64,000 nucleotides of DNA from Oscillospiraceae bacterium (GCA_015066295.1 SVOR01000001.1:1-64000), one strand, 5' to 3'. Shown: positions 23,451 through 34,204, counted from the first letter of the stretch. Notes: a model not told the origin generated them from the sequence alone. Program-made: numbers and translations.

Positions 23451-24142
23451 TTGAATACCTCCCTAAACAATTCGTCAACACCCTTGCCGTGCTCTGCTTT
23501 TATGTCTTCAACCGACTGTTTAAGCACGATGTTGCCATTTTTGATGAAAATTACTTCATCTAAAATCGGCTCGATATCGGCGATAAGGTGGGTAGAAATA
23601 ATTACCGAAGCATCGGGGTTATAGTTATTCATTATGGTTGAAATAACGTAGTCACGGGCGGCAGGGTCAACGCCCGCTATCGGCTCGTCAAGCACGTAAA
23701 GATGCGCATTACGACTCATAACGAGTATAAGGCAAACCTTCTCTTTATTTCCCTTCGAGAGAGTCCTTAACTGTGCGCGTGGTGAAATGCCCAATTTTGT
23801 AAGCATTTCATAAGCGACCTCAACGCGAAAATCTGCATAGAAGTCGGCAAAATAGGTTATTATCTGTTCAACGCGCATCCAACCATTTAGAAAAACGTTG
23901 TCGGGCAGATATGCAACCACCTTTTTGGTTTCAACGCCGGGCTTGTTGCCCTCAATGGTAATTGTACCCTCGGTCGGTGTAAGCAGACCGTTGATTAGCT
24001 TAATTAAGGTTGTCTTGCCCGAACCGTTTGGTCCCAAGAGGCCTATAATTTTACCTCTTTCGATGGTCAAATTAACGTCGATTAGCGCCGGCGTATTACC
24101 GTAGTTTTTAGTAAGGCCAACGCAGCTTAATAATTCACTCAT
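23444..24142 (-). CDS. ABC transporter ATP-binding protein (YtrB-like)
   Basis: 232 residues. Walker A GPNGSGKT at 37-44, Walker B HLYVLDEPIAGVDP (about 155-168) and the H-loop ISTHL are intact. The signature is degenerate, LSKGNKEK instead of LSGGQ, which is typical of the YtrB-like exporter group. It would power the permease encoded downstream. In related clostridial operons a GntR regulator often leads the operon; none is found here. The RBS is AAAGGAG. Confidence 0.9.
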   Translation of the reverse strand: MSELLSCVGLTKNYGNTPALIDVNLTIERGKIIGLLGPNGSGKTTLIKLINGLLTPTEGTITIEGNKPGVETKKVVAYLPDNVFLNGWMRVEQIITYFADFYADFRVEVAYEMLTKLGISPRAQLRTLSKGNKEKVCLILVMSRNAHLYVLDEPIAGVDPAARDYVISTIMNNYNPDASVIISTHLIADIEPILDEVIFIKNGNIVLKQSVEDIKAEHGKGVDELFREVFKW

Positions 24143-24167
24143 ACAGTTTCACTCCTTTATACAATAA

Positions 24168-24195
24168 ATTTAACACTTTTGGTAAAATTTTTCAA
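24168..24195 (-). promoter_or_regulatory. Candidate promoter of the ABC exporter operon
   Basis: TTGAAA, 16 bp, TTAAAT on the minus strand, 26 bp before the ATPase start. Flanked by the inverted repeat at 24177-24216. Confidence 0.45.
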
Positions 24196-24216
24196 TTTAC
24201 AATATTGTTACCAAAA
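24177..24216. promoter_or_regulatory. Inverted repeat TTTTGGTAA-N22-TTACCAAAA over a promoter
   Basis: Perfect 9-bp arms at 24177-24185 and 24208-24216. The left arm lies in the promoter spacer. A second small palindrome, ACAATATTGT, sits between them (24199-24208). This looks like a regulator-binding region for the exporter operon. Confidence 0.45.
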
Positions 24217-24222
24217 AATTTA

Positions 24223-24266
24223 GTCCCCGCATTGTAAGACTTTTCTAAGCCTTGCAATGCGAGGAC
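24223..24266 (-). terminator. Terminator of the ribosomal protein super-operon
   Basis: GTCC-CGCATTG type arms (GTCCTCGCATTGCAAGGC opposite GTCTTACAATGCGGGGAC) form a long stem with small mismatches, followed on the minus strand by an A/T run. Placed 24 bp after rplQ. Confidence 0.85.
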
Positions 24267-24289
24267 CAAAACTTTACATTAATGAGAAA

Positions 24290-24640
24290 TTAGATTAACT
24301 CAATAATAGCCATTTCGGCAGCGTCGCCACGACGGGGACCTGTCTTAGTGATACGGCAGTAACCGCCGTTAACGTCCTTATACTTAGGAGCAATTTCGTT
24401 GAAAAGCTTTACAACAACTGCTTCCTTAGTAATGAAGGCTAAAGCCTGACGTCTGTTGTGAAGACTATTATCTTTAGCGAGTGTAATGTATTTCTCTGCC
24501 ATAGAACGAACTTCTTTAGCACGAGTAACTGTGGTTTCAATCTTGCCGTTTTCAAACAAGAAGGTTACCATAGCTCTGAGCATTGCAGTTCTGTGGTCGC
24601 TGGTTCTTCCAAGCTTTCTTGTACCTGGCATTATACTCAC
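24290..24640 (-). CDS. rplQ: 50S ribosomal protein L17
   Basis: 116 residues; the start [20 protein letters not shown] and the end [14 protein letters not shown] are diagnostic. L17 sits near the exit tunnel of the 50S subunit. Last gene of the alpha operon; 29 bp after rpoA. An ATG two codons upstream (MSIMPG) is also possible as start. Confidence 0.98.
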   Translation of the reverse strand: MSIMPGTRKLGRTSDHRTAMLRAMVTFLFENGKIETTVTRAKEVRSMAEKYITLAKDNSLHNRRQALAFITKEAVVVKLFNEIAPKYKDVNGGYCRITKTGPRRGDAAEMAIIELI

Positions 24641-24669
24641 TCCTTAATACTTAATAGTAGTATATGGTC

Positions 24670-25620
24670 TTATTCGTCTTCTTTTTTGAGTGTATAGTCA
24701 AACGAAGCAAGTTTAGCAATAACCTCTTCTAAAGACTTGCGACCAAGGTTTCTGACCTTCATCATATCTTCTTCAGACTTGTTGATAAGGTCTTCAACTG
24801 TGTTGATGCCTGCGCGCTTTAAGCAGTTAAAGCTACGAACAGACAAATCAAGTTCCTCAATTGTCATATCGAGTACCTTTTCTTTATCGCTGTTACCCTT
24901 TTCAGCCATAAAGCTTTCGCCATCGGCTACACCTTCGGTGAGGTCGAGGAAAAGTTCGAAATGCTCAATGAGAATCTTTGCGGACATAGAAACAGCTTCA
25001 TTAGCCATAATAGAGCCATCGGTCCATACCTCCAAGGTAAGAGCGTTTTTGTTAATCTCGCTACCCTGACGTGTATCTTCAACCGTAAAGTTTGATTTAA
25101 GAACAGGTGTGAAGATTGAATCTACGGGAATTAAGCCGATAATCGACTGCTCGGGCTTATTCTGCTCAGCAGAAACGTAGCCGCGACCACGATTAAGTGT
25201 TAATTCCATATTGAGCTTACCATCAACGTCGAGTGTTGCAATGTGTAAGTCCTTGTTTAAGATTTCAACTTCGCTATCTGCCTTAATATCAGCTGCGGTT
25301 ACCTCGCACGGACCCTCAGCTTCGATATAAACGGTCTTGGGGCCGTCGCTGTGAAGCTTCGCAATAAGTCCCTTAATATTAAGAACTATTTCGGTTATAT
25401 CTTCTTTGATGCCCTGAACGGTTGTGAACTCATGAACAACACCATCAATCTTGATAGCGGTTACTGCAACACCGGGAAGAGTTGAGAGTAAAACTCTGCG
25501 CATACTGTTACCAAGTGTAATTGCATAACCTCTTTCAAGGTGTGTCATTCTAAATTTACCGTAGGTGCCATCCTCAGATAACTCCAGCGTTTCAATTCTG
25601 GGCTTTTCAATCTCTAACAT
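24670..25620 (-). CDS. rpoA: RNA polymerase alpha subunit
   Basis: 316 residues. The alpha-NTD (about 1-230) carries [20 protein letters not shown] (about 31-50). The CTD (about 245-310) has [16 protein letters not shown] and LGRKSLEEV, the UP-element and activator contact domain. Length and order (S4-alpha-L17) are standard. The 81-bp gap to rpsD holds a palindrome. Confidence 0.98.
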   Translation of the reverse strand: MLEIEKPRIETLELSEDGTYGKFRMTHLERGYAITLGNSMRRVLLSTLPGVAVTAIKIDGVVHEFTTVQGIKEDITEIVLNIKGLIAKLHSDGPKTVYIEAEGPCEVTAADIKADSEVEILNKDLHIATLDVDGKLNMELTLNRGRGYVSAEQNKPEQSIIGLIPVDSIFTPVLKSNFTVEDTRQGSEINKNALTLEVWTDGSIMANEAVSMSAKILIEHFELFLDLTEGVADGESFMAEKGNSDKEKVLDMTIEELDLSVRSFNCLKRAGINTVEDLINKSEEDMMKVRNLGRKSLEEVIAKLASFDYTLKKEDE

Positions 25621-25672
25621 TTAAAGCTCCATTTCTCCGCACAATAAAATTTTAAGCACCGAATATATAGTA

Positions 25673-25685
25673 CGGATAATATCCG
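25673..25685. promoter_or_regulatory. 13-bp palindrome upstream of rpoA
   Basis: CGGATAATATCCG is a perfect palindrome with one central base, in the largest gap of the alpha operon. Role unknown. Confidence 0.25.
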
Positions 25686-25701
25686 ATGAAACAGAAATTT
25701 A

Positions 25702-26328
25702 TTACTTAGAATAGAATTCTACGATGAGCTGTTCTTCAACAGGAGCGTCAATCTGCTCGCGCTCGGGAAGATTTACAACCTTAACCGAGAAGTTGTCGCG
25801 GTCGAGGTCCATCCACTCGGGAACGGGCTTAGCACTGTTTGCTTCAATAACAGCCTTAAATTTCTCGCTACCTCTTGCCTTTTCGCAAACGGTAACAACG
25901 TCACCTGCACGGAGTAAATAAGAAGCGATATCTACACGCTTGCCGTTTACTTCGAAGTGACCGTGGCCTACAAGTTGTCTTGCTTCTGCTCTTGAAGAAG
26001 CAAAGCCTGCTCTGTAAACAACATTATCGAGACGGCTCTCAAGGATTTTTAAAAGGTTTGTACCTGTAACGCCTTGCTTTCTTTCAGCAATCTCAAAATA
26101 ATGATGGAACTGGCCTTCCTGTACGCCATAGAATCTTCTTGCCTTCTGCTTAGCACGAAGCTGAAGACCATATTCAGAAGACTTCTTACGACCTTGTCCA
26201 TGCTGACCGGGCGCATAAGCACGAATGCCAACAGAACATTTGTCAGAATAGCAACGCTCGCCCTTTAAGAACAGCTTCTGTCCTTCACGGCGGCATAATC
26301 TACATACTGCACCAGTATATCTTGCCAT
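25702..26328 (-). CDS. rpsD: 30S ribosomal protein S4
   Basis: 208 residues. The N-terminal [21 protein letters not shown] retains a Cys9-x2-Cys12 pair with Cys26 and Cys31 further on (zinc-type S4, CRLC/CYSDKC). The S4 RNA-binding domain follows (about 95-155, [12 protein letters not shown]). A primary 16S binder and, in many Firmicutes, a translational autoregulator. Confidence 0.98.
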   Translation of the reverse strand: MARYTGAVCRLCRREGQKLFLKGERCYSDKCSVGIRAYAPGQHGQGRKKSSEYGLQLRAKQKARRFYGVQEGQFHHYFEIAERKQGVTGTNLLKILESRLDNVVYRAGFASSRAEARQLVGHGHFEVNGKRVDIASYLLRAGDVVTVCEKARGSEKFKAVIEANSAKPVPEWMDLDRDNFSVKVVNLPEREQIDAPVEEQLIVEFYSK

Positions 26329-26352
26329 CTAAATACACCTCCAAATTATTGG

Positions 26353-26754
26353 TTACACACGTCTTCTCTTCGGAGGACGGCAACCGTTGTGCGGAATCGG
26401 AGTTACGTCTTTAATCATTGTAACCTCAAGTCCTGCTGACTGTAGTGCGCGAATTGCAGCCTCACGGCCTGCACCCGGACCCTTAACGTAAACTTCAACA
26501 TATTTTAAACCATGCTCCATAGCAGCCTTTGCAGCTGTTTCAGCAGCGCTCTGTGCAGCAAACGGAGTAGATTTTCTTGAACCTCTGAAACCGAGCTCAC
26601 CGGCAGATGCCCAAGAAAGAGCATTACCCTGTGTATCGGTAAGAGTAATGATGGTATTGTTGAAGGTCGACTGGATATGGGCAGCACCACGTTCAATATT
26701 TTTCTTTTCGCGACGTCTGCGTGTAGCAGTTGTCTTAGCCTTTGCAGTAGCCAT
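26353..26754 (-). CDS. rpsK: 30S ribosomal protein S11
   Basis: 133 residues, basic N-terminus, then [15 protein letters not shown] and the C-terminal [18 protein letters not shown] diagnostic of S11, which lines the platform at the mRNA exit. Confidence 0.98.
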   Translation of the reverse strand: MATAKAKTTATRRRREKKNIERGAAHIQSTFNNTIITLTDTQGNALSWASAGELGFRGSRKSTPFAAQSAAETAAKAAMEHGLKYVEVYVKGPGAGREAAIRALQSAGLEVTMIKDVTPIPHNGCRPPKRRRV

Positions 26755-26770
26755 ATTATCTTCCTCCTAC

Positions 26771-27139
26771 TTACTTCTTCTTGTTAGCTATTGTCTTCTT
26801 CGGACCTTTACGTGTGCGAGCATTTGTCTTGGAACGCTGTCCTCTTACAGGCAAATTCTTGCGGTGACGAAGTCCACGATAGCTACCAATTTCGATAAGT
26901 CTTTTGATGTCAAATGCAACGGTACGACGACGGTCACCTTCAACCTGAAGGTTGTGGTCGATGTACTCACGAAGCTTTGAAATTTCATCTTCTGTTAAAT
27001 CCTTACAACGAGTATCAGGATTGATGCCTGTTGCCTTAAGGATTTCTCTTGATGTAGTAAGACCGATACCGTAGATATAAGTGAGTCCGATTTCAACTCG
27101 CTTTTCATTCGGTAGGTCAACACCGGTAATACGGGCCAT
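26771..27139 (-). CDS. rpsM: 30S ribosomal protein S13
   Basis: 122 residues; [20 protein letters not shown] start, then [11 protein letters not shown] and [21 protein letters not shown]13 contacts the 50S subunit and P-site tRNA. Neighbours rpmJ and rpsK as expected. Confidence 0.98.
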   Translation of the reverse strand: MARITGVDLPNEKRVEIGLTYIYGIGLTTSREILKATGINPDTRCKDLTEDEISKLREYIDHNLQVEGDRRRTVAFDIKRLIEIGSYRGLRHRKNLPVRGQRSKTNARTRKGPKKTIANKKK

Positions 27140-27173
27140 TTATCAATGCACCTCCATTGTAGTTAGCGCGTCA

Positions 27174-27293
<120 letters not shown>

Positions 27294-27316
27294 TTACCTC
27301 CTAAATTTCTCTCTGA

Positions 27317-27535
27317 TTATTTTGAACGCCAGGTTATGCGTCCCTTACTCAGATCATATGGTGACATCTCAACCGTTACCTTATCGCCGGGAAGTATGCG
27401 TATGAAATTCATACGTAATTTACCGGAGATGTGGGCAAGAATTGTATGTCCTCCCTGAATTTCAACCTTGAACATTGCGTTAGGCATAGCCTCAACTACT
27501 GTACCCTCGAGTTCTATCATATCTGACTTTGACAT
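27317..27535 (-). CDS. infA: Translation initiation factor IF-1
   Basis: 72 residues, an S1-like OB fold: [20 protein letters not shown], then [20 protein letters not shown]-1 blocks the A site during initiation. Its ATG overlaps the stop of the KOW gene by one base (TAATG), suggesting translational coupling. Confidence 0.98.
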   Translation of the reverse strand: MSKSDMIELEGTVVEAMPNAMFKVEIQGGHTILAHISGKLRMNFIRILPGDKVTVEMSPYDLSKGRITWRSK

Positions 27536-27786
27536 TATGCTTCCTCCTTATAACCTTTGAAAATTTCAAAAATTGCTTTTCTGATTGCCTTATTGGTTTT
27601 ATATTGTTCGGCATCAAGCTTAAAATCTAAAAACTTTAGATGCTTGATATTTTTACACTTTGGTTTTTCTATTCGGCGGTGTTTACCGTCGCAAACCAAA
27701 AGTCCTTTATTTTGTTCACCAACAACTACCATTAAGCATCCCTTGTCGTGCCCCGATGTTGAGCACACAATCTGACCTATATACAT
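27535..27786 (-). CDS. KOW-domain RNA-binding protein (L14e-like)
   Basis: 83 residues. The beginning [20 protein letters not shown] and the [16 protein letters not shown] segment match the small KOW/L14e-like protein that clostridia encode between map and infA. It is predicted to bind RNA or ribosomes, but its role is not established. Translation is coupled to infA. Confidence 0.85.
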   Translation of the reverse strand: MYIGQIVCSTSGHDKGCLMVVVGEQNKGLLVCDGKHRRIEKPKCKNIKHLKFLDFKLDAEQYKTNKAIRKAIFEIFKGYKEEA

Positions 27787-27800
27787 CCCTTTATCCTCCG

Positions 27801-28550
27801 TTAGACCTTAGTCAAAATCTCGGGACCGTCGGGTGTAATAACGACAGTGTGTTCAAAGTGAGCCGACAAAGAACCGTCACAGGTCAAAACCGTCCAGCCA
27901 TCAGGCATTACTTTAACGCTATGCTTGCCTAGGTTTATCATAGGCTCAATCGCTAACGTCATGCCGGGAAGAAGTCTTACTCCCCTACCGGATGTGCCAA
28001 AGTTTGGAACCTCGGGCGCTTCGTGAAGCGCTGTGCCGATTCCGTGTCCCACAAAATCGCGAACCACGGAAAAACCACGAGCTTCTACATACGACTGTAT
28101 CGCATAACTGATATCACCAATTCTGCCGCCTGCACGAGCCATCTTGATGCCTTCGTAAAGGCTCTCACGGGTCGTGTCTATCAGCCGCTTTGCCTCGGTG
28201 CTAATATCACCTACGGCAAAAGTGGCGGCATTATCGCCGTGATATCCGTTAATTGTGGCGCCTAAATCAACACTGACTATGTCGCCGGCATTGATTTTGC
28301 GTTTTACAGACGGTATGCCATGAATTACCTCGTTGTTTATTGATATACAGGCTGTTGCGGGATAACCGTGATAACCTTTAAAGTTAGGTTTTGCACCTTG
28401 ACTTAAAATGTATTTCTCGGCTATCCTATCGAGCTCACCGGTCGTTATGCCGGGCTCCACCGCCTGTTCAATAACCTTTAATGCTCCTGCCGATATTCTG
28501 CAAGCCTCTTTCATAAGACTTAACTCTCGGCTGGTTTTTAGAACTATCAT
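27801..28550 (-). CDS. map: Type I methionine aminopeptidase
   Basis: 249 residues. Metal ligands appear in the usual context: HGIP, SVDLGATINGYHGDNAATF (two Asp), GHGIG (His), EAPEVPNFG region, AIEPMI (Glu) and the final Glu before HTVV. It removes the initiator Met after deformylation. Located after adk, 2 bp from its stop. Confidence 0.97.
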   Translation of the reverse strand: MIVLKTSRELSLMKEACRISAGALKVIEQAVEPGITTGELDRIAEKYILSQGAKPNFKGYHGYPATACISINNEVIHGIPSVKRKINAGDIVSVDLGATINGYHGDNAATFAVGDISTEAKRLIDTTRESLYEGIKMARAGGRIGDISYAIQSYVEARGFSVVRDFVGHGIGTALHEAPEVPNFGTSGRGVRLLPGMTLAIEPMINLGKHSVKVMPDGWTVLTCDGSLSAHFEHTVVITPDGPEILTKV

Positions 28551-28552
28551 AA

Positions 28553-29185
28553 CTAAAACTCCAACGCAGCGAGAACAAGACGAGTTGTATCTTTAACTTC
28601 CTCTTGACCCTCAACTGTTATGAGCTTACCTGCTTTTTTGTAATAGTCCTTTAAGGGTTCTGTCTGACTGTGATATACAGCCAAACGGTCGGCAATGGTT
28701 TCGGGCTTATCGTCGTTACGCTGAACGAGCTCAGCACCGCAGTTATTGCAAATACCCTCTTTTGCAGGTTTTTTGTAATCTACGTGATAGGTCGCACCGC
28801 AGGTAAGACATACGCGACGGCCTGAAAGGCGCTGCATAATCTTTTCATCGGCAACCTCGATAGATAAAGCACAGTCGATACCGATGTTCATGCTATCAAG
28901 TGCCTCTGCCTGAGGAATGGTGCGGGGAAATCCGTCAAGGATGAAGCCGTTTTTGCAGTCATCCTCGGCTAAGCGGTCCTTAATGATGCCGATTACGACC
29001 TCATCAGGAACGAGATTTCCGTTATCAATGTATGATTTTGCTTTAAGGCCCATCTCGGTACCGTTCTTAATTGCTTCACGCAAAATGTTGCCGGTAGAGA
29101 TGGCAGGAATATTAAATTTTTCACAAATAACTTCAGCCTGTGTGCCTTTGCCGGCACCGGGGGCACCAAGAAGAATTAGTTTCAT
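28553..29185 (-). CDS. adk: Adenylate kinase
   Basis: 210 residues from the ATG at 29185, which has AAGGAG nine bases upstream; an in-frame start six codons earlier lacks one. P-loop GAPGAGKGTQ at 7-16, NMP-binding and a zinc-type LID with C-x2-C ... C-x2-C (CLTCGATYHV and CNNCG). It balances AMP, ADP and ATP. Follows secY by 14 bp. Confidence 0.98.
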   Translation of the reverse strand: MKLILLGAPGAGKGTQAEVICEKFNIPAISTGNILREAIKNGTEMGLKAKSYIDNGNLVPDEVVIGIIKDRLAEDDCKNGFILDGFPRTIPQAEALDSMNIGIDCALSIEVADEKIMQRLSGRRVCLTCGATYHVDYKKPAKEGICNNCGAELVQRNDDKPETIADRLAVYHSQTEPLKDYYKKAGKLITVEGQEEVKDTTRLVLAALEF

Positions 29186-29199
29186 ATTCCTACTCCTTA

Positions 29200-30492
29200 T
29201 CAATCAAGGAAGCCCTTGTAGTGACGCATCATCATCTGTGATTCGAGATTCTGAACTGTGTCTAAAGCAACACCAACAAGAATTAGTACCGAAGTACCAC
29301 CGATGGAGATTGAGCTATATCTACCGTCACCAATCATACCGATGAAGATAGGAAGAATAGCGATTACACTCAAGAAGAGTGCACCCATCAAGGTAATTCT
29401 TGACAAAATCTTCTGAATAAAATCAGATGTGGGCTTGCCGGGACGAATACCCGGAACTGAGCCGCCGTTTCTACGTAGGTTATTAGCCATTTCAACAGGA
29501 TTGAACTGAATTGTCGTATAGAAATACGCAAAACCGATAATCATTACGAAATAGATTACTGCGTAGAAAGCGCCTTGAACGCTGAAAAGATTTAAAATCT
29601 TAGCGAATGATGTGGTTTTATCCGACATAAATGAAAGTATCATTGTGGGAATCATCAAGATTGATGAAGCAAAGATGATAGGCATAACACCCGACATATT
29701 AACCTTAATCGGAATATGTGAGTTTTGACCGCCGTACATCTTGTTACCAACAACGCGCTTTGCATACATAACCGGAATTCTTCTTTCGGCATTGGTCATC
29801 CAAACGATGAACGCAACAATGAGTAAGAAAACGATTACGGTTACGATAGCAACGATTATTCCCTCGGTGCCCATATTGATCCAAGCCCAAAGGCCTGCCG
29901 CAGCCTGCGGAGCACGTGAAATAATACCTGCGAACAACAGTATTGAAATACCGTTGCCGATACCCTTAACGTCGATTTGCTCACCGAGCCACATAACGAG
30001 TGCCGAGCCTGCGGTTAAGCACAGAACAATAACAAAGCCTGCAAACCAACGGGCGCCTGCACCTGCTACGGTGAGGAAGCCGCTGCCCTTTAAATAGAAG
30101 AAGTAAGCTGTACCCTGAATAAGACCTAAAATAATGGTTGCATAACGGGTGTACTGAGCAATCTTCTTCTGGCCTTCCTCGCCCTCTTTAGACAAACGCT
30201 CAAGAGCGGGGATAGCAACAGCGAGCAGCTGCATAATGATGGACGAGTTAATGTACGGGGTAACCGACATAGCGAAGATAGCACCGTATTCAAGTCCACC
30301 ACCTGTTAAAATTGAAAGATAACTGAAAAGCTGATTTTCGGCACCTGACACACTGCTTTTAAGAGCAGCAACATCAATAAAAGGAACCGGAATAACCGCA
30401 CCAATACGGAAAATCAAAATAATGAAAAACGTGAAAAGAATCTTTTTACGAAGGTCCTGAACCTTCCAAGCGTTTCTTAAAGTTTCAAGCAT
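29200..30492 (-). CDS. secY: Protein translocase subunit SecY
   Basis: 430 residues with ten hydrophobic segments. Recognisable motifs are SVTPYINSSIIMQLL (TM2/plug region), the loop YARYATIILGLIQG, and PGIRPGKPTSDFIQKI (cytoplasmic loop that contacts SecA or the ribosome). The core pore of the Sec channel. The ATG overlaps the rplO stop by one base. Confidence 0.98.
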   Translation of the reverse strand: MLETLRNAWKVQDLRKKILFTFFIILIFRIGAVIPVPFIDVAALKSSVSGAENQLFSYLSILTGGGLEYGAIFAMSVTPYINSSIIMQLLAVAIPALERLSKEGEEGQKKIAQYTRYATIILGLIQGTAYFFYLKGSGFLTVAGAGARWFAGFVIVLCLTAGSALVMWLGEQIDVKGIGNGISILLFAGIISRAPQAAAGLWAWINMGTEGIIVAIVTVIVFLLIVAFIVWMTNAERRIPVMYAKRVVGNKMYGGQNSHIPIKVNMSGVMPIIFASSILMIPTMILSFMSDKTTSFAKILNLFSVQGAFYAVIYFVMIIGFAYFYTTIQFNPVEMANNLRRNGGSVPGIRPGKPTSDFIQKILSRITLMGALFLSVIAILPIFIGMIGDGRYSSISIGGTSVLILVGVALDTVQNLESQMMMRHYKGFLD

Positions 30493-30935
30493 TATTCATT
30501 CACCTCTGCCTTTCCGCCTGCAGCAGTAATTTTCTCAGCAGCTGATTTTGAATAAGCGGAAAGCTTAACGGTTAACTTCTTGGTTAACTTACCGTTACCG
30601 AGAACCTTAACCGGAACACCAGCGTTATCAATTATACCTTTTTCTGCTAATGCAGCAGCATCAACAACAGCACCGTTCTCGAAAGCCTCGAGTGCAGCAA
30701 CGTTGATAGCTACAGACTCCTTAGCAAAAATGTTATTAAAGCCACGCTTCGGGATACGTCTTTGAAGCGGCATCTGACCACCTTCAAAGCCTGCTCTCAT
30801 ACCGCGACCGGCACGAGCCTTTTGACCCTTGTGACCCTTTCCGGCAGTTTTACCGTTGCCGGAGCCATGACCTCTGCCTATACGCTTTGATTCCTTAGTA
30901 GAACCAACAGCGGGTGTAAGTTCATGCAGTTTCAT
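30492..30935 (-). CDS. rplO: 50S ribosomal protein L15
   Basis: 147 residues from ATG 30935 with AAGGAGGTG upstream; the longer in-frame reading adds nine codons without an [23 protein letters not shown] and [18 protein letters not shown] are diagnostic. Confidence 0.98.
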   Translation of the reverse strand: MKLHELTPAVGSTKESKRIGRGHGSGNGKTAGKGHKGQKARAGRGMRAGFEGGQMPLQRRIPKRGFNNIFAKESVAINVAALEAFENGAVVDAAALAEKGIIDNAGVPVKVLGNGKLTKKLTVKLSAYSKSAAEKITAAGGKAEVNE

Positions 30936-30994
30936 TTTTCGCACCTCCTTGCTTAGTAGCACTATTCATTTTGAATAGCTGATTTATTGAGGCA

Positions 30995-31192
30995 TTAAGC
31001 CTCAGTTACCTCTACGAGGTGGATGATTTTGTTAATCTTACCCTTGGTTTGAGCATTATCCGGCTGGATAACTTCGTCACCGGTTTTCTTAAGACCTAAT
31101 GCAACAGCAGTAGCAATCTGGTCCTTTTTGCAACCAATTACACTCTTAACCAACTTGATTTTAAGGCCGGCAGCCTTCTTTGTTCTAGCCAT
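30995..31192 (-). CDS. rpmD: 50S ribosomal protein L30
   Basis: 65 residues, containing [20 protein letters not shown] and the [18 protein letters not shown] end. Short bacterial form. Confidence 0.97.
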   Translation of the reverse strand: MARTKKAAGLKIKLVKSVIGCKKDQIATAVALGLKKTGDEVIQPDNAQTKGKINKIIHLVEVTEA

Positions 31193-31206
31193 AGTGCTGC
31201 TCCTCC

Positions 31207-31722
31207 TTAACCGATTATTTCTTTAACCGACTTGCCGCGGATAGCCGCAACCTCGTCAGCATTTCTAAGTGATGCGAGACCCTGTACTGTAGCGCGTACA
31301 ACATTGCAGGGGTTCTTAGAACGCAATGTCTTGGTACGGATATCAGAGATACCAACTGCTTCAAGTACGGCACGAACCGGACCGCCGGCGATAACACCGG
31401 TACCGGGTGCGGCAGGCTTCATAAGAACGCGGCCTGCGCCAAATTCACCGATAACTTCGTGAGGAATGGTTGTTCCCTTAAGAGAAACCTTAATAAGATT
31501 TTTCTTAGCGTCCTCGATACCCTTGCGGATAGCTTCCGGAACTTCACCGGCTTTACCGAGGCCGAAGCCTACAACGCCTTCACCGTTACCAACAACAACA
31601 AGTGCAGCGAACTTCATAATGCGTCCGCCCTTAACTGTCTTAGATACACGGTTAATTGATACAACCTTTTCTCTTAAAGCCTTCGGATCGTCAATCATTG
31701 TGATGTCAAATTTTGTAGCCAA
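31207..31722 (-). CDS. rpsE: 30S ribosomal protein S5
   Basis: 171 residues. [20 protein letters not shown] and [19 protein letters not shown] are diagnostic; S5 helps decoding accuracy and helicase activity at the mRNA entry. Confidence 0.98.
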   Translation of the reverse strand: MATKFDITMIDDPKALREKVVSINRVSKTVKGGRIMKFAALVVVGNGEGVVGFGLGKAGEVPEAIRKGIEDAKKNLIKVSLKGTTIPHEVIGEFGAGRVLMKPAAPGTGVIAGGPVRAVLEAVGISDIRTKTLRSKNPCNVVRATVQGLASLRNADEVAAIRGKSVKEIIG

Positions 31723-31740
31723 AAGTACTCCTCCTCCTTG

Positions 31741-32100
31741 TTAGAACTTGAGGCCGCCCTCACGGGCACCTTCGGCAAGCTCCTTGACACGTCCGTGATA
31801 GATATAGCCACCGCGGTCGAAAACAACCTCAGTGATATTCTTATCAGCAGCGCGTTTAGCAATTAACTGTCCAACTTTGCGGGCTCCTGCCTTGTTGCCC
31901 TTATCTTCACCGAAATCCTTCTCGTTTGAAGAAGCGCTAACAAGTGTTACACCCTTAACATCGTCTATGAGCTGGGCGTAAATGTTGCTATTGGAGCGGA
32001 ATACGTCAAGGCGCGGACACTCTGCAGTACCGCTAATCTTACCGCGAACACGTGCGTGTCTACGGATACGAGCCTTGTTTGAATCAGGCTTATTAACCAT
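31741..32100 (-). CDS. rplR: 50S ribosomal protein L18
   Basis: 119 residues; [20 protein letters not shown] and the [20 protein letters not shown] end are typical. Binds 5S rRNA. Confidence 0.98.
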   Translation of the reverse strand: MVNKPDSNKARIRRHARVRGKISGTAECPRLDVFRSNSNIYAQLIDDVKGVTLVSASSNEKDFGEDKGNKAGARKVGQLIAKRAADKNITEVVFDRGGYIYHGRVKELAEGAREGGLKF

Positions 32101-32119
32101 TTTAAATACACTCCTTTAA

Positions 32120-32668
32120 TTATTTCTTTGCGCCCTTACCGGCCTTACCTTCTTTGCGACGGATATGCTCATTAGCGTACTTAATACCCTTGCCCTTATA
32201 CGGCTCCGGCGGACGCTTAGAGCGAACATCGGCTGCAAATTGGCCTACCATTTGTTTGTCAGGACCCGAAATGATAATCTTGTTCGGATTGGGAACTTCG
32301 ATTGTGATGCCGGGGATTTCTGACATAATTACCTGATGTGAGAAACCGAGGTTCATTACAAGGTCTTTGCCCTGCTTAGCCACACGGTAACCAACACCGT
32401 TTACTTCTAATTCCTTCGAATAACCTGTTGTTACACCCTGAATCATATTAGCGATAAGGGTACGTGTGAGGCCGTGAAGTGAACGATGCTCTTTTACATC
32501 GCTCGGACGAGTAACGATAACCTCGTTACCCTCAACCTTGATTGCGATTTCAGAATTAAAGGTGTTCTTAAGCTCACCCTTAGGTCCCTTAACTGCAACC
32601 TCGGCACCGTTTAACTTAACCTCTACACCGGCAGGAATTGCGATAGGTTTATTTCCTATTCTTGACAT
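32120..32668 (-). CDS. rplF: 50S ribosomal protein L6
   Basis: 182 residues: [20 protein letters not shown] start, two L6 repeats, [20 protein letters not shown] end. Confidence 0.98.
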   Translation of the reverse strand: MSRIGNKPIAIPAGVEVKLNGAEVAVKGPKGELKNTFNSEIAIKVEGNEVIVTRPSDVKEHRSLHGLTRTLIANMIQGVTTGYSKELEVNGVGYRVAKQGKDLVMNLGFSHQVIMSEIPGITIEVPNPNKIIISGPDKQMVGQFAADVRSKRPPEPYKGKGIKYANEHIRRKEGKAGKGAKK

Positions 32669-32682
32669 TCCTTAGCACCTCC

Positions 32683-33081
32683 TTACCAAACGAATGCGAG
32701 AACTTCGCCACCAACGTTTTCGCGGCGAGCCTGCTTGTCTGTAATTATTCCCTTAGAGGTGGAAAGAATCGCAATACCGAGTCCCTTCATAACCTTGGGC
32801 ATATCCTCTACGTTTGTGTAGATACGAAGACCGGGCTTAGAAACTCTGCGGATTCCGGAAATAACCTGTGTCTTGTTCGGGCCGTACTTCAATGTTACGT
32901 GAATTACGCCCTGCTTTCCGTCTTCAATGACCTGAAAGCCATTAATGTAACCTTCATCAAGTAAAATCTGAGCAATAGCCTTTTTTACGTTTGATGCAGG
33001 TATATCAACCGAATCATGTTTTGCTGCAGATGCATTACGAATACGTGTAAGCATATCAGCGATTGTATCGGTGATTTGCAT
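32683..33081 (-). CDS. rpsH: 30S ribosomal protein S8
   Basis: 132 residues; [20 protein letters not shown] and [18 protein letters not shown] are diagnostic. Central 16S binding protein. Confidence 0.98.
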   Translation of the reverse strand: MQITDTIADMLTRIRNASAAKHDSVDIPASNVKKAIAQILLDEGYINGFQVIEDGKQGVIHVTLKYGPNKTQVISGIRRVSKPGLRIYTNVEDMPKVMKGLGIAILSTSKGIITDKQARRENVGGEVLAFVW

Positions 33082-33107
33082 GACGTCAACCTCCTTTAGC
33101 TTTCTGT

Positions 33108-33293
33108 TTACCAGCTTGCCTTCTTTACGCCGGGAATTTCGCCCTTATAGGCTAACTCCCTGAAGCAGATACGGCAGATGCCGTACTTGCGAAGATAAGC
33201 ATGCGGGCGGCCGCAGATTTTGCATCTGCTATATTCTCTTGTTGAAAACTTAGCGGGTCTTGCCTGCTTAACTTTCATAGATGTTTTAGCCAT
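33108..33293 (-). CDS. rpsZ: 30S ribosomal protein S14 type Z
   Basis: 61 residues, the short zinc form with [20 protein letters not shown] carrying all four Cys ligands. It lies between rplE and rpsH. Confidence 0.97.
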   Translation of the reverse strand: MAKTSMKVKQARPAKFSTREYSRCKICGRPHAYLRKYGICRICFRELAYKGEIPGVKKASW

Positions 33294-33305
33294 AATTCCT
33301 TCTCC

Positions 33306-33845
33306 TTACTTCGCAAACGGAGCGCCCATGAGTGTTAATAACTCACGTGCTTCTTCGTCGTTAGTTGCGGTTGTAACAAAAATAATGTCCATACCGCGAA
33401 CCTTGTCAATCTTATCGTACTCAATTTCAGGGAAAATAAGCTGTTCCTTAACGCCCATAGCATAGTTGCCGCGGCCGTCGAAAGCATTGGGGTTAATTCC
33501 TCTGAAGTCACGAACTCTCGGAAGAGCTACGTTGAAGAGCTTGTAAACAAACTCATACATCTTTTCTCCGCGAAGAGTTACTTTTGCGCCAATTGCCATA
33601 CCCTCACGTAGCTTAAAGTTAGCTACAGACTTCTTAGCCTTACAGGGAATAGCCTTCTGGCCTGTAATGATTGCGAGGTCGTTAATGATAGCATCAATCA
33701 TCTTGGTGTTATCCTTAGCTTCACCGCAACCTACATTGATGATTACCTTGTCGAGCTTCGGAATTTGCATGACGCTCTTGTAGTTGTACTTTTTCATCAA
33801 TGCAGGAGCGATATTCTGTTTGTAATCGTCCTTCAATACTGACAT
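33306..33845 (-). CDS. rplE: 50S ribosomal protein L5
   Basis: 179 residues. [40 protein letters not shown] and the end [19 protein letters not shown] are diagnostic. 5S rRNA binder. Confidence 0.98.
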   Translation of the reverse strand: MSVLKDDYKQNIAPALMKKYNYKSVMQIPKLDKVIINVGCGEAKDNTKMIDAIINDLAIITGQKAIPCKAKKSVANFKLREGMAIGAKVTLRGEKMYEFVYKLFNVALPRVRDFRGINPNAFDGRGNYAMGVKEQLIFPEIEYDKIDKVRGMDIIFVTTATNDEEARELLTLMGAPFAK

Positions 33846-33864
33846 GTCATGTTCTCCTTATCTC

Positions 33865-34188
33865 TTAAAAGGTTTCGCCGCACTTTTTGCACATGCGGTC
33901 TTTCTTACCGTCAGCGTAAATCTTGTGACCTACGCGGGTGGGTTTATTACATTTCGGGCAAACAACCTGTACTTTGCAAGCATAGATTGGGCTCTCGGTT
34001 TCAATTATACCGGAAGGATCGCCGGCCTTGCGGGGCTTAACGTGCTTCTTAACGATGTTAAGACCCTCAACGATAACCTTACCTTCTTCCGGACTAACCT
34101 CAAGTACCTTACCGGTCTTACCACGGTCCTTAGCGTCTCCAGTGAGAAGTACTACAGTATCCCCTGTTTTAACGTGAAGTTTATTCAT
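33865..34188 (-). CDS. rplX: 50S ribosomal protein L24
   Basis: 107 residues with an N-terminal KOW motif ([20 protein letters not shown]) and a C-terminal zinc-like C-x2-C pair ([18 protein letters not shown]). Confidence 0.97.
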   Translation of the reverse strand: MNKLHVKTGDTVVLLTGDAKDRGKTGKVLEVSPEEGKVIVEGLNIVKKHVKPRKAGDPSGIIETESPIYACKVQVVCPKCNKPTRVGHKIYADGKKDRMCKKCGETF

Positions 34189-34204
34189 TTGTTTCTACCT
34201 CCCA

